This document shows positions 48,360 to 60,305 of a DNA stretch of 64,000 nt, in pieces; position 1 is the stretch's first letter, and each line of letters starts with the position of its first letter. Under the pieces are notes generated by a model that saw nothing but the letters and a program-made list of their open reading frames with translations, did not search any database and was not told the origin of the DNA. Source of the stretch: Ancistrus triradiatus (lineage: Eukaryota; Chordata; Actinopteri; Siluriformes; Loricariidae); contig JAJAGP010000214.1 of NCBI GenBank assembly GCA_025084515.1, positions 166,001 to 230,000 on the forward strand, given 5' to 3'. A program made the translations under genes and the position numbers.

Positions 48360-48747
48360 ACAGGTATTCAACGATCTATGATGGGGATACGTTCTGAGAA
48401 ATCCATCGTAAGTTGAATTTATCGTAAATCAGGGAGTTTAAAATATAGTGTATATGTCATAGAATAAGCTAGGTTAACCATGTGTACGACACGACCGCGA
48501 CCACGGCTACTCCACTGCCCAGCGCTCATCACTCCCACCAAGTCCTTAAGTCACGCACTGCCGACTTCCTCATCTGAACGTGGGAGAGTAGTGCGAATAC
48601 TCTGTACACTGCGTATCGCTTGCTCGGAAAAATTCAAAATTCAAAATACAGAGTACAGTTTCTGATGAATGTGTATTTATGTTTATTCCCGGATTCTCAC
48701 GTAAAGTCAAAATATCGTGATTAACCATCGTGAGATGGAGAGTACCT
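48360..48747 (-). repeat. ACAGGTAYTC palindromic repeat, complete copy
   Basis: Ends are 'acaggtattcaacgatctat' and 'gatggagagtacctattcc', inverted relative to each other. The interior contains 'agtcacgcactgccgacttc', which identifies the site interrupted by a Gypsy element in the copy at 60133-62882. It is a MITE-like element of uncertain superfamily. Confidence 0.75.
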
Positions 48748-49093
48748 ATTCCGATGAGCATGTGCATGCTTATTACCAATATTAAAATAAAAATACAACC
48801 AAATCTCCAAGACTGCCTGTCAGCCATGCCAACTGGCACCACACATGTAGTGAGAAAGCAAGACAACACCAATATCCATTCCCCCCCAAAAAAATTAAAA
48901 TTAGCAGTGTGGGATTACTTTGGACATTCCAAAAAAGACCGTAGGGCTGTCTTCAAGGACGGATATCCATGTGGAAGAAACACATCACGTTCGCCCATCT
49001 TCAAGAACACATCCCTCAGTGCAGATCAAAGTATTTACGTCATCAGATCAAAAGTGTCCCATTTCACTTAAATCCCTAAAAACCGTGTCTAAA

Positions 49094-49276
49094 CGTTCAT
49101 TGCATTTAGCAGACGCCCTTATTCAGAGTGACTTACAACTGATACAATCTTACAGTCCAAGCAATTGTGGGTCTTGCTCAAGGACTCAACAGTGGCAGCT
49201 TGGCATAGGTGGGATTTGAACCCTGGACCTTCTGGTCCATAGTCCAGTACCTTAACCACTAGGCCACCACAGTCCC
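49094..49276 (-). repeat. tRNA-derived SINE copy
   Basis: Well-preserved reverse copy: 'gcatttagcagacgccctta', 'gatacaatcttacagtccaa', 'ggtgggatttgaaccctgga', 'aaccactaggccaccacagt'. Confidence 0.92.
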
Positions 49277-50008
49277 TAGCTCATACATTGCAATATCAAC
49301 AGCTACATCAGCGTTGTCTATCCATTTGGTGACCTTTTACACTTACAAACACACACACTGACTCCGATCTGACCCCCAAACACACACAAACATCGTGTCT
49401 CAAAGCCCAAGGCATTTCTTGGCTGCTAAGTCACTGAAGCCTGTCCCATTGCGTACGATCCTTTGAACGCATCGTTCATTTGTTATTCTAACATTAATTT
49501 ACAAGCATCAAATGCAGGTTATCTTACCAGAGCTTTACATAAATAACATCGAAACAGCAGTCTCCACTGACAAGCCTGTCTTTGAAGATGTCCCATGTGG
49601 AACATTTTATTTCCAGCTCAAAAACAACTAAAATAAATAAATAAATGCATACATGAATCCGAACATCAGCCTCTCCTCCATAGACTGTTGCTCACAAAGT
49701 TGAACTTCCCCGGGGTTGCTTACGTCAGTAAGACGCCGTGTTACAGCCTGCTAAGGATATCTCAGATTTGCAAGAATTTGAACTCCAGAGGCTGCCTTTT
49801 TATACCAGAACTATTAACTATTTTCGTAATCGTAAAGAGCAAGAGTGATAGCATTTCTCCCTATATTCAGAATAAATCAAGCAAGCAACTTATTAGTGGA
49901 GAAAATGATCAGCAGATTGAGTAATAATGCAAATAATCACTAGTGGGACACCACCAATGCTGGTGTCACACGTCATAGCACAAACTTTGAGTGTATTATT
50001 GCGATCAT

Positions 50009-50515
50009 ACCACGGTTCTGTTATCGCCTTTTATTATTAGATATTAAAATAAACAGGACAGAAACAAATATTGGTTTATCACCCTTCCGCCAGGTAAAAA
50101 AGTTCCATTCTTTCAGCTAAAACATCATCAGACTCTGGCCTTCAGTCATAATTGCTTAGGAATATAATTTCCCAGTGATTGATAATTAGACAAACAATAA
50201 ACACAGAAATTTTCATTCATACGCTTTAATTTACTAAAAGGAAAATTTATTTACAGTGCACAAATAAAAAGGGTCTGATTTATAAGACAATGTTGTCTAA
50301 GTCTAGGATCCCGTTATACTTGATAAGTGATTCTAAATTTGTTAGACTAAGCTATTAACATTAATCTTATCAGTCAGAAATGTAAAGGGAGAGTTCTAGA
50401 GCATCAGCAGCTTCGTTGGGTTAAGAGCTGGACTTAACAGATCCATGAATGAACGTCCGATCAGCCGTGGATGGTGTTTAATGAAACATGCAGAGTTTAA
50501 GACCAGCAAACGACA
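50009..50515. mobile_element. Truncated reversed copy of the transposon at 22489-23500
   Basis: The left end 'gcgatcataccacggttctg' matches the right end of the 22489-23500 element in reverse. Shared interior includes the 'cttccgccaggtaaa' stretch, 'gtctaggatcccgtt', 'taatcttatcagtcagaaat' and 'gatggtgtttaatgaaaca'. The other end is missing. Confidence 0.72.
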
Positions 50516-50750
50516 TCTTGAAGCAAATAAGAAAGAACGGAAGTGATAAAACTCCAAAAACACAACAGTGTTTTCCTTTCTCCAGACATAAAGCTTCCCA
50601 TTTAAACAACGAAAACAAATCTATTTTGATTTCATCGGTCCATATACTGTTTTTTCCAGTAGATGTTTGGAAAGACTCTTGTCTTTAAAAAGAACAGGAT
50701 GTTCCCTCACACATGATCGTCATCCCATTGGAATCACCTAACCCTAATTT

Positions 50751-50946
50751 AATTTACATTTACATTTACAGCATTTAGCCCTTATCCAGAGCGACTTACA
50801 ATTGGTACAGTCTTACAATCCAAGCCATTGTGGGTTAAGGGTCTTGCTCAAGGACCCAACAGTGGCAGCTTGGCAGTGGTGGGATTTGAACCCTGGACCT
50901 TCTGGTCCAGAGTCCAATAGCCTAACCGCTAGGCCACCACAGTCCC
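50751..50946 (-). repeat. tRNA-derived SINE copy, best preserved
   Basis: Full reverse copy from the aaatgt-type tail (tttacatttacatttacagc) through 'gagcgacttacaattggtac', 'gggatttgaaccctggacct' (box B) to 'cgctaggccaccacagtccc'. It abuts a Tc1 terminal fragment at 50947. Confidence 0.93.
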
Positions 50947-51116
50947 AATATTTCACCTTCATATTAACTGATAACCACATACCACTGAAAGATATATAAT
51001 ATTGGTTCATTTTCCCCAATAACTAAATGACCAAGTATACTTCTAGAACTTAATGTAAAACTGCCATTCATGCCTAAATGTAGAAAATGCTTCACGAACT
51101 TTCAAGCACCACTGTA
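50947..51116 (-). mobile_element. Isolated terminal region of the 32812/35343 Tc1-like family
   Basis: It ends 'gaactttcaagcaccactgta' at 51116, the reverse of the left end at 35343. 'taactaaatgaccaagtata' and 'tcaccttcatattaactg' match internal parts of the same terminal region. No transposase sequence remains. Confidence 0.8.
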
Positions 51117-51614
51117 ATATAGTATTATTTTTGTACATGTGAAAGTCAAATTGAGAAAGCTGAACAAGTTACACTATTTTATAAAGCCAATCTGACAATG
51201 TTCACAACCCTGCAAAGAATCTAATAAACAGGAAAAGAAGATTCAATCTCATTTAATAAGCGCATACCATTTTGCATGAGCTTTGCTCTCATCACAGCAG
51301 TTCAAAATCCTCTTCCTTCTCATTCATGCTAATTGGTTCCCTACTTTAAAAAGTGAGTGGATTTTTACATCAAACGAAGTGTGGAACAAGAAAGACGTAC
51401 AAAATAACTACTCTTCAAAAACACATTCTTCCTCTGTTGTCTGGAAGTGTTTTGCATTGAGAAAAGATGGCTTAGAACAAAAGTGCACAATTTATTATCG
51501 CTGCCTTGCATCTGTTACACAACTTGAGCAACATGGCTATCGTATTTAACTATTAATGCTGCCACTACTAATCCCTGTACTGAAACCCCGAGCATTTGGG
51601 TCTATTTTGCATGA

Positions 51615-51618
<4 letters not shown>

Positions 51619-51682
<64 letters not shown>
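51619..51682. repeat. (TA)n microsatellite
   Basis: About 32 uninterrupted TA units. Confidence 0.98.
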
Positions 51683-51685
<3 letters not shown>

Positions 51686-52379
51686 TGGATGATTTGAAAG
51701 GGCTTCAAACATTGTACATTCGGTTAAGCTAAACGATTAGGTGTGATTCCAATACAATCTGGAACACAGCTGGTGTATTAGACACAAATAATCCAGCATT
51801 AGCTGTAACTGACGTTTTGCTGCTGAACACTGATATCATGAACGATGCTGACCCAAACACAGAACTGGTACCACATGGAGTTTTCACTTTTCTACGTGGA
51901 GATGAAAACTCCAGTCTGAACTTTATAAATCCCTGCAGATACTTACACACACTGCCTATCATCATGACTCGAAGTGAACTGAATCCCGCTGTTTCATACA
52001 CACTCCTGCACAGTTCTTTACTCACACAAGAGTTCCAGTCTCTCAAACTTTCTGCTCTGTTTAAAGTAGCCTGATCTCCTCTCTTCTCTCTGTGACTTGT
52101 ATTTCTTCTCATGTCTTCTTTCTTCTCATCTCCTCCTCTCTTCTCTCTGAGTGACAGATCCAATTTCATCTGCATGAAGGCGCCTATTTCATCTACAAGC
52201 CATAATTAATCTGAAATCCACCAACGGCATCGTGCCAAATCTCTGCTCATTAGTTGGGACGAGAGTTTGGAGGGAAAAAAAAGAGAAGGCTTTAAAGAAA
52301 CTTGATAAACTGTGATGTTACTAAGCTTTCTGTCCATCTGGTAAAAAAAAAACTGTCTCTGCACTGGGAGGTAGAGAGG

Positions 52380-53790
52380 TCACACCCTCTTTAGTGTGAC
52401 TGACAGGTACAGGGACCACACCCCCTCACTGGAACTGCCAAGCTCAGTGTCCAGGCCCTAGAATGATGAGTACAAAGGCCACACCTCCTTTAGCGGGCAG
52501 ACAGGTACAGAGGCCACACCTCCTTTACTGGGACAGACTGATACAGAGGCCACACCTCGTTTACACGGACAAATAGGTACAGAGGCGACACCTCTCTACT
52601 GGGATAAACAGGTACAGAGGCCACATCTTTTTTACAGGGACAAATAGATACAGAGGCCACACCTCTTTTACAGGGACAAATAGATACAGAGGCCACACCT
52701 CTTTACTAGGACAGACAGATACAGAGGCCACATCTCTTTTACAGGGACAAATAGGTACAGAGGCCACACCTCTTTTTTGGGACAGACAGATACAGAGGCC
52801 ACACCTCTTTTACAGGGACAAATAGGTACAGAGGCTACACTTCCTGTTACAGGGACAGATAGGTACAGAGGCCACACCTCTTTACTGGGATGACAGATAC
52901 AGAGGCCACACCTCTTTACTGGGATAAACAGGTCAGAGGCCCACACCTCTTTTACAGGGCCAAATAGGGTAGAGAGGCCACACCTCTTTATTGGGACAGG
53001 GACAGATACAGAGGCCACCACCTCTTTTACAGGGACAAATAGGTACAGAGGCTACACTTCCTTTTACAGGGACAGATAGGTACAGAGGGCCACACCTCTT
53101 TACTAGGACAGGACAGATACAGAGGCCACACCTCTTTACTGGGACTGACAGATACAGAGGCCACACCTCTTTACTGGGACAAATAGGTACAGAGGCGACA
53201 CCTCTTTCCTGGGATAAAACAGGTACAGAGGCCACACCTCTTTTTACAGGGACAAATAGGTAGAGGCCCACACCTCTTTATTGGGACAGACAGAGACAGA
53301 GGCCACACCTCTTTTACAGGGACAAATAGGTACAGAGGCTACACTTCCTTTTACAGGGGACAGACAGATACAGAGGCCACACCTCTTTATTGGGACAGAC
53401 AGATACAGAGGCCACACCTCTTTTACAGGGACAAATAGGTACAGAGGCTACACTTCCTTTTACAGGGACAGATAGTCAACAGAGGCCACACCTCTTTACT
53501 AGGACAGACAGGTACAGAGGCCACACCCTCTTTACGGGGATAGACTGATACAGAGGCCACACCTCTTTACTGGGACAGACAGATACAGATACAGAGGCCA
53601 CACCTCTTTACAGGGACAGACAGATACAAGAGGCCACACCTCTTTACTGGGACAGACTGATACAGAGGCCACACCTCTTTACTGGGACAGACAGATACAG
53701 AGGCCACACCTCTTTACTGGGACAAATAGGTACAGGGACCACACCTCCTTTAGTGTGTCAGACAAGTACAGAGGCCACACCCACTCACGT
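52380..53790. repeat. Minisatellite, unit about 35-36 bp
   Basis: The unit is 'cagaggccacacctctttac' followed by 'tgggacagacagata', alternating with a form 'ttttacagggacaaataggt'. About 38-40 copies. The core agaggccacacctc is the reverse complement of the core of the array at 13195-14110. Single-base indels make overlapping open frames on both strands, which are not genes. Confidence 0.96.
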
Positions 53791-54342
53791 TGACTGGGAA
53801 TCTTTACTGTACTCTTAATCACTAAATGATGAAGCATTACTCTATTATATCTCAGTATTATTTGATGTGTGATTTTAAGACACGAGAATTGCAAACGTAA
53901 AAAGAAGCTCTGATTTAACACTTGACCTTCAGACAGAAAGTGCTAATTGCTTATTCATCGCGGAGAGAAAAGAGCCGGAATCAGAAGCAACATAACATCT
54001 CATTCTCGTCTTAACGAAGATGCTTCATTGTAATGTTCCAGCCTGGAAGAAGCAGCGCAGGTCTGAATGACAGCTAATTAGCCGATGAGGCAATTAGCGT
54101 CGTTTCACTGACGAGGAAGGAATCAGGAACGCTCATTGCAGTCAGTATTTTGAATGCTCGTCACTTCCAGTCCTCAATATACATCAACCATAATGGCTTC
54201 TTCTCTTTTGCTTCCTTCTCTTAGCTTACATCTGTCACAAATTAGCCTGAAATGGTTTAAAGACGTAGACATTTTTATTTATTTTGTCATTTAAACCCAT
54301 GCTTTAGACGATTCCAGGGACGTGGGGAGGTTTGAAGAATAC

Positions 54343-54882
54343 GGGTGGGCAATATGACGATACTTTATCGTATCATGATTAATGTTGTTATCATTTACAT
54401 TTACATTTACAGCATTTAGCAGACGCCCTTATCCAGAGCGACTGACAATTGGTACAGTCTTACAATCCAAGCAATTGTGGGTTAAGGGTCTTACTCAAGA
54501 CCCTCACTGTTGCTTGACCCAACAGTGGCAGCTTGGCTGAGGTGGGACTTGAACTTGGTCCAGAGTCCAGTACCTTAACCGCTAGGCTACCACAGTCCCG
54601 TGATATGCCTTTCTGAGTAGATTGAGGATATGGTCAGTGCTTAAAGAACACAGACAAAATGCATGCTTCATTATAAAGCGTGTAATTAGTCTTGCTTCAT
54701 TGGATGGAGTGCAGCACATTTGTAATATAAATCACTTTACTAAGTATTGGATAATATCTGAATAGTAGTTTTTAAGATTCTGTCACTACTGTTGCATTGT
54801 CTGCGATCACGTGTATCGTCATAAATATCGTGCACTCTGAAAATATCGTAATATAATATTTTTACCATATCGCCCACCCTTA
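54343..54882. mobile_element. Short inverted-repeat MITE interrupted by a SINE
   Basis: Left end 'gggtgggcaatatgacgata' and right end 'ccatatcgcccacccttact' match the uninterrupted copy at 39811-40089. The SINE at 54393-54598 sits between 'aatgttgttatc' and 'gtgatatgcctttctgag'. Confidence 0.87.
54393..54598 (-). repeat. tRNA-derived SINE inside a MITE
   Basis: Reverse copy beginning 'atttacatttacatttacag' and ending 'aaccgctaggctaccacagt'. It has a short internal duplication around 'cttactcaagaccctcactg'. Part of the box B region is deleted (acttgaacttggtccagagt). Confidence 0.92.
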
Positions 54883-54949
54883 CTAGAGAATACCTTGTAA
54901 TTCACGGGGCATAAGCAAATATTCTGGGATGTCTCTGTTGGGTCTCTCT

Positions 54950-55080
54950 TAAGTGTCCCTATTTGTGATTGTATGCCCTGTAATGGATCTAGTGTTGGTT
55001 TCCACCTTGCACCATGTCCTGCCGGTTAGGCCCAGGCTCCAGCAGTATGAAAATGAATGAATGAATGAATGAATGAATGT
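54950..55080 (+). repeat. Repeat fragment with (AATG)n tail
   Basis: 'tgtatgccctgtaatggatc', 'ttgcaccatgtcctgccggt' and a run of seven aatg units (55050-55078) correspond to the 3' end of the family at 27790-28045. Confidence 0.7.
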
Positions 55081-55434
55081 AATTGCCAGTAAAATATCTC
55101 CTCCTAACAGAAGGAATAGAAGTGTAAAATAGCTCAAAGTACCCGGCTTAACCCAGTAAATGGTTTGGAATTTGCAGAAGGTTGTTGTTAATGAGAATGA
55201 CATCAGCAGAGCCGTCTTCACAATGGCATTTGCAGTCAGTCGCTACAGAAACGCACTGCTCGGGCACTACTGTGTGTTTTTGTTGGTTTGTTTATTAGTT
55301 TGTTTGGACAGAGCAGGTGAAGAAGGCAGGAGCAGAAGATAAGACGCAAATCTAACAGCTTTCAGCACCACCTTTCTCTGCAGAGTGTGCAACATAATTA
55401 TCTGATAGCATACGCACAGCCGATGCAATATAAA

Positions 55435-55456
55435 CACACACACACACACACACACA
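55435..55456. repeat. (CA)n microsatellite
   Basis: About 11 CA units. A second (CA)n tract lies at 55646-55673. Confidence 0.95.
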
Positions 55457-55641
55457 GAGGATCATCACAGTCGATTTAAATGTGTACTCTCTTGTCCCGT
55501 AATGTTCCTATCTCTCTTGACCTTCCTCTCTCCAACACTGCAGACCAAACTTTGTCTCAAGTGCATCGTGTTGTTTTGGCTCATTTTCCAGTTGCACTGC
55601 GGCATGGTCAAGTCCACACAACACACACACCCACCCACCTA

Positions 55642-55676
<35 letters not shown>

Positions 55677-55795
55677 GTCCTGGGCGTGTTGTGGAGGTAG
55701 TGGTGTGTGAGAAAGTGACCTTTTCCAGAACGTTAATTTAATGGAGGGAGAGAACGCTGGTGGGCTTGTGTTTTCTCTCCTCTCACAGGACAGAT

Positions 55796-55796
55796 G

Positions 55797-55852
<56 letters not shown>
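55796..55852. repeat. (GT)n microsatellite
   Basis: About 28 uninterrupted GT units at the head of the repeat at 55853-56320. Confidence 0.98.
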
Positions 55853-55854
<2 letters not shown>

Positions 55855-56320
55855 CTTGTCTTGCTATACTTGTGAGGACCAAATGTCCCTACGACCTAAA
55901 AACCTATGGACTTTTGACTAGTGAGGACCGTTTTTCTGTCTTAAACTGCTTTTTCTTTTTTTTCTTTTTTTTTTTACCAAATATGGCAACTTTTATTTGA
56001 AAAACCAAAAGACCCAAAATATTTGCTTTAGGTTACTGAGGTTAGGGTTAGGTGTAGCTTTAATTAACTGCAGTAGCTCTTCATTGTCATTCATGTCAAA
56101 GGAACATGTCAAGGACACAGACCAGATATTTTGAATTTTGTAAGATATTTTGTTGGTTCTACAAGAAAAAATCATTGGTTTATTTATTTTGCATTTTTTT
56201 TTTACCTAAAAATACAACTTTGTTTTGAAAAGCAAGGAGATCAAATACTTACGCTTTGTGGTTACTGAGGTCGAGTTTAGGGTTAGGTGTAGACCTTACC
56301 AAACATTTAGTGTGACCTGT
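55853..56320. repeat. Microsatellite-linked repeat family, tandem pair
   Basis: 'acttgtgaggaccaaatgtc' and 'gggttaggtgtagctttaat' recur at 56260-56300 as 'gggttaggtgtagaccttac'. Relatives next to (GT)n or (CA)n tracts are at 19850-20075, 57040-57120 and 59640-59940. I do not assign a superfamily. Confidence 0.65.
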
Positions 56321-58085
56321 GACCTAGCATCATTAACTAGATTCATTGGATCATATAACTTTCCAGGCATGAACAGTATAATTTTCTTTTTCGCCCACTG
56401 TAACCAGGCAAAAAGAAAAATGTGTGAGCCTCTTACGTGCCACTCTGCTCCATATGTTCATGCTATGCAGTTCCTGTGAAGTGTTGTTTCACAAATGAGC
56501 TATGAAGGCCCTTCGGTTTCAAGTTCTAAACACCATTCTTGCCTGGAAGCAAAGACATTTTGTGAAACAAAATGGCATCCTTGTCTGTCAGTCATCTTTG
56601 TGCCACAATTCTGATTAGAATTCTCTGTAGACTTTGGGATTTTTGCCATTGCTGGTAGACCCGTATGACCGTATGCAAATTCAGCTACTACCTTCACATG
56701 CAATCACTCCTTTTTTGCGAATCATTAACATTTGCTTTCCCATTTTCCACACATCGATTGAGACATTCACCACACTGTACCACCTCTTCTCAATCTATGA
56801 ATCCTGTCACACACCCCAAAGGTATCCATAGTTCGATCATCTTCATGCAGCGCCATCTGCAAGAGCCTGAATTTACTACAACCTTAAAAACTCAAGGGGA
56901 CTCGTTTTCTGTCTTGGGAGCTTATTATGCCAGTGGAAAGTCCCCAGGGAGGGGCTGAGCAAATGAATGCATCACATGCAGCTTTACAGCGAGATACGAT
57001 TTGACCCATCGTACAGAAAAGAAAATGAAATTCTGGGTTAGTCAATGAATAATTAGCTACACTAATATTATACCAGTGAAAAGTCCCTACAAATACAGAA
57101 AGGCAAACTTGTTTGTGTGTGTGCATATGTCCAAAATATGTGTCCAAAATCATTTATATTTGGTCTCCATGGCACATGAGTGTTATCTGAATGAGATCCA
57201 CCTGCTGATCGTGTTTATTTGATTCTTTTCTGAGCAGGCGGTGTGTGTGAGTGTTTTAAAGAGGTAATTGTGGCCTTGTGTATGTGTATGTTGGAAAAAG
57301 TTCAGGGTTACCAAACATTCCCTCTTACAAATATTTACCCGATAAAGAAGGACAAGAAGAGAGAACGAGAGAGGGAGAGAGAGAGAGAGTTTGTTATTGT
57401 CCACGTAAAGTGAAATCGGTGTTGTAAGTAAATCGTGACCCAGTCACAGTAAGTGTCCTGATGTGTTTGAGGAGCAGGTGATTGTGTTTAAGAAGGACTG
57501 AAAATGCTGGAGACGGTGAGCTTGTTTACTGATACATCTTCTGAACTATAATTCATGGATTATCTCCAATAAACACGCTTTATGTACACACTCACACTTT
57601 CCCTTAATCTACCACACCGACCACGCTTAATCCATCATCACACTGGCTTTTATTTTCTAAATGACATTCCTTTCAAGGGAATTTGCTATGACCAACAGTT
57701 TGTCAAGCTAAAGTTTGTATGAAGTTCTACATTCAAATAGAAATCCACCTGACTGAGCAGTAGCACAACTTCTAATACGTCAACTTCTATCATACTGAAG
57801 CACTCTATCAACTGAGTAGCAAAATTTGAGTGCAGATATAATAACACTAAGCTTATTAAACTTATGTAGACATATAAGTTTATTAATACAAAAGAAACTC
57901 TGCAGGGTACAAACGTAGATTTCCAATCCAATCCACAAGAGCCATCAGTACTAAACACACTGACTAAACAAAATGCTGATGTCATTCCAAGGTGTTTTAG
58001 CTACCAAGCACTACTCGGTACACTAGGATACTCTTAGCTAACCTAACTCACTCATTACCTAACAGATACGCAAATAAAAAAAATA

Positions 58086-58275
58086 TTACATTTACATTTA
58101 CCAGATGCTCTTATCCAGAGCGACTTACAATTGATACAGCCTTACAATCCAAGCACTTGTGGGTTAAGGGTCTTGCTCAAGGACCCAACAGTGGCAGCTT
58201 TTCAGAGGTGGGATTTGAACCCTGAACCTTCTGGTCCAGAGTCCAGTACCTTAACCGCTAGGCTACCACAGTCCC
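58086..58275 (-). repeat. tRNA-derived SINE copy
   Basis: Reverse copy: 'gagcgacttacaattgatac', 'ggtcttgctcaaggacccaa', 'ggtgggatttgaaccctgaa', 'cgctaggctaccacagtccc'. Confidence 0.92.
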
Positions 58276-58339
58276 TATATTATAAATATAGTCTAAGATC
58301 ACAGTGGGCAGTCTTTACATAGCAGCATTACTCACAACC

Positions 58340-58725
58340 TGGGGTCTAAGCCCCCAAACATGACAGGGGGAGCATGAGGCTTTGTCTGCTCTGGGGTGCT
58401 CTGAGTTTGTCAAAATATTATTTGCACATTTTAAATAAAATTAACACAGTCCCTGGAAAAAAAAATCTGAATATAAAATTACTTAAGAAGGTTATATTTG
58501 ATTTTAGCTAAATGTTTACATGTTTACCTTAAAGAGAAAAAGACCCAAATATATATAATATATATGAAAGGTCCCCAAGAGAAAAAGAATATAGGCTACA
58601 ATTTATGTTCATTTTTGCCAATAAAGATTTGTAATTAATCATTTTATTTAATTGGTCTTTGGAGAAGGGGCTGACGGCACAGTTTTTCTTAGATACTCGT
58701 AGGGGGGCTCCAAGGAAATTTATAT
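58340..58725. mobile_element. hAT-type MITE, uninterrupted relative of 10249-10790
   Basis: On the minus strand it runs from 'ccttggagcccccctacgag' through 'taagtaattttatattcaga' to 'cagacaaagcctcatgctcc' and 'ccccaggttgtgagt'. These are in the same order as 10260-10345 joined to 10620-10780. The insert found at 10353-10600 is absent, although this copy has its own extra AT-rich internal sequence. Confidence 0.78.
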
Positions 58726-59639
58726 GGAATTAGTATGGATTTTGCATAATGGACAAACTATGCAAATAAAATACTTGGACATCTGCTGAAAACACAAACA
58801 AACCTGATCAACTCCTTAAAAAGAAAATACCCCAAAGAGTACACCAAAAGCCAGATAGTGTGAGAAACGGTTCTGAATCAAAACAACTCTAAAAAAGACG
58901 TTTGAAAGACAATACTGATGCTGTGACAAACAGTGAAAAGCAAGGGGATGTATAAATAATTATAAAAGAAAAGATCCTTGTTACTGTTTACCAAGTTGCA
59001 AATATCTTTATAAACACCATAACATGTGACTGAATCCTACAATCTAACAAGGTACCAACCAATGGAGGATTACGGGTCATGCTCAGAGATCCAAAAATGG
59101 CAATTTGGCAGCGCTGTGCATACAAGTAGAGTTGTTATTATTAACTTATCTGGTTTGGTACAACACACAATCAGACTCTACAGGAAATAATAGTATAAAT
59201 GGATTGATGAAATGCTGTGAGTCCCTTCTACTGTTGTGTTTGTCCTGTTAATAAATGAGCTCGGATTAAAAAATACTGAAGGTACCTAAGTTGCACTTAG
59301 TAAAGCTGAATCCCTAGTATGATGCTGAGAAAATGATTTCTCAAACCTGTTAAACACAGCTCAATGCACCACAATGGATATTTTCCATTTCGCAAGAACG
59401 CATGAGCTACTGGTGCTGCAGCTTCAACTAAACACTGCACAGACCCTCGGCTTCCTGCTGATTGAATATCATCTCTCTACTCCAAATATTTCATGAGATT
59501 TGCTCGTATACATGTCGGCTGTCGTCAAACATCAGAGAACAAGAGAATTAAGTTAGCAGTACAGTGCATTCTCACTCAATATTTGAAATAAAGCAGCACG
59601 TTTGTTCAGATTAGAGGCAACAATAAGTCTTACTGCATG

Positions 59640-59940
59640 ATCCAAGACGGACAATACACACACAAAGACACACACTTGCATTCACACAGTCTTGATAAAC
59701 ATGTTTTCCAGTGGCACAATAATTAGATTATTAATGCAAACCCTACACCTACACTTAACCCTAACCTTAACCTCATGGCTCATTTGGTTTATCAAAAACG
59801 TTGATCAAAATATAAATCAATAACAGTTTTCCCTGTGAGGACTAGCAGAATTGTCTTCACAAGGTAAAATTTGTCAGATCTTTGTGGAATATTTGGTTCT
59901 CACAAAGACATGCAGGCTTTTTACCAACTGTCCAATTGTG
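59640..59940 (-). repeat. Copy of the microsatellite-linked repeat family
   Basis: 'acctacacttaaccctaacc', 'ccctgtgaggactagcagaa' and 'atttggttctcacaaagaca' are the reverse of the family at 55853-56320, next to short CA runs. Confidence 0.6.
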
Positions 59941-60305
59941 ATGTATCAAGCGAGGTTCTTTCTGCACGTTCTATCAAACACTTACCAATAATCTGAGCTC
60001 TGAAATCTTACAAAACAACAGTTGATAATCTGGAAAGGAGCCCAAACAATCAATATGAACTTTTCCCAATTACTTAGGTCATAGGTTATATAACCAGGGG
60101 TGGGTGCACTTGCATAACCTGCATAATAATAAACAGGTACTCCCCGTTTTATAATATTTTGACTTTAAGATGAGAATCCGATAATAAACATAAATAGACA
60201 TTCAGCAGAAACCGTACTCTGGGTTTTGAATTTCTTTTTTTGTGCACAGTTATTTTCTTTATTACTGTAGGATTCTGAATTTTGAATTTTCAAAGCGATA
60301 TGCAA

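Noticed and set aside
52490..53475. Overlapping repetitive open frames in the 52-kb array
   Set aside because: They are translations of the 35-36 bp minisatellite; different frames and both strands are open in turn as indels shift phase.
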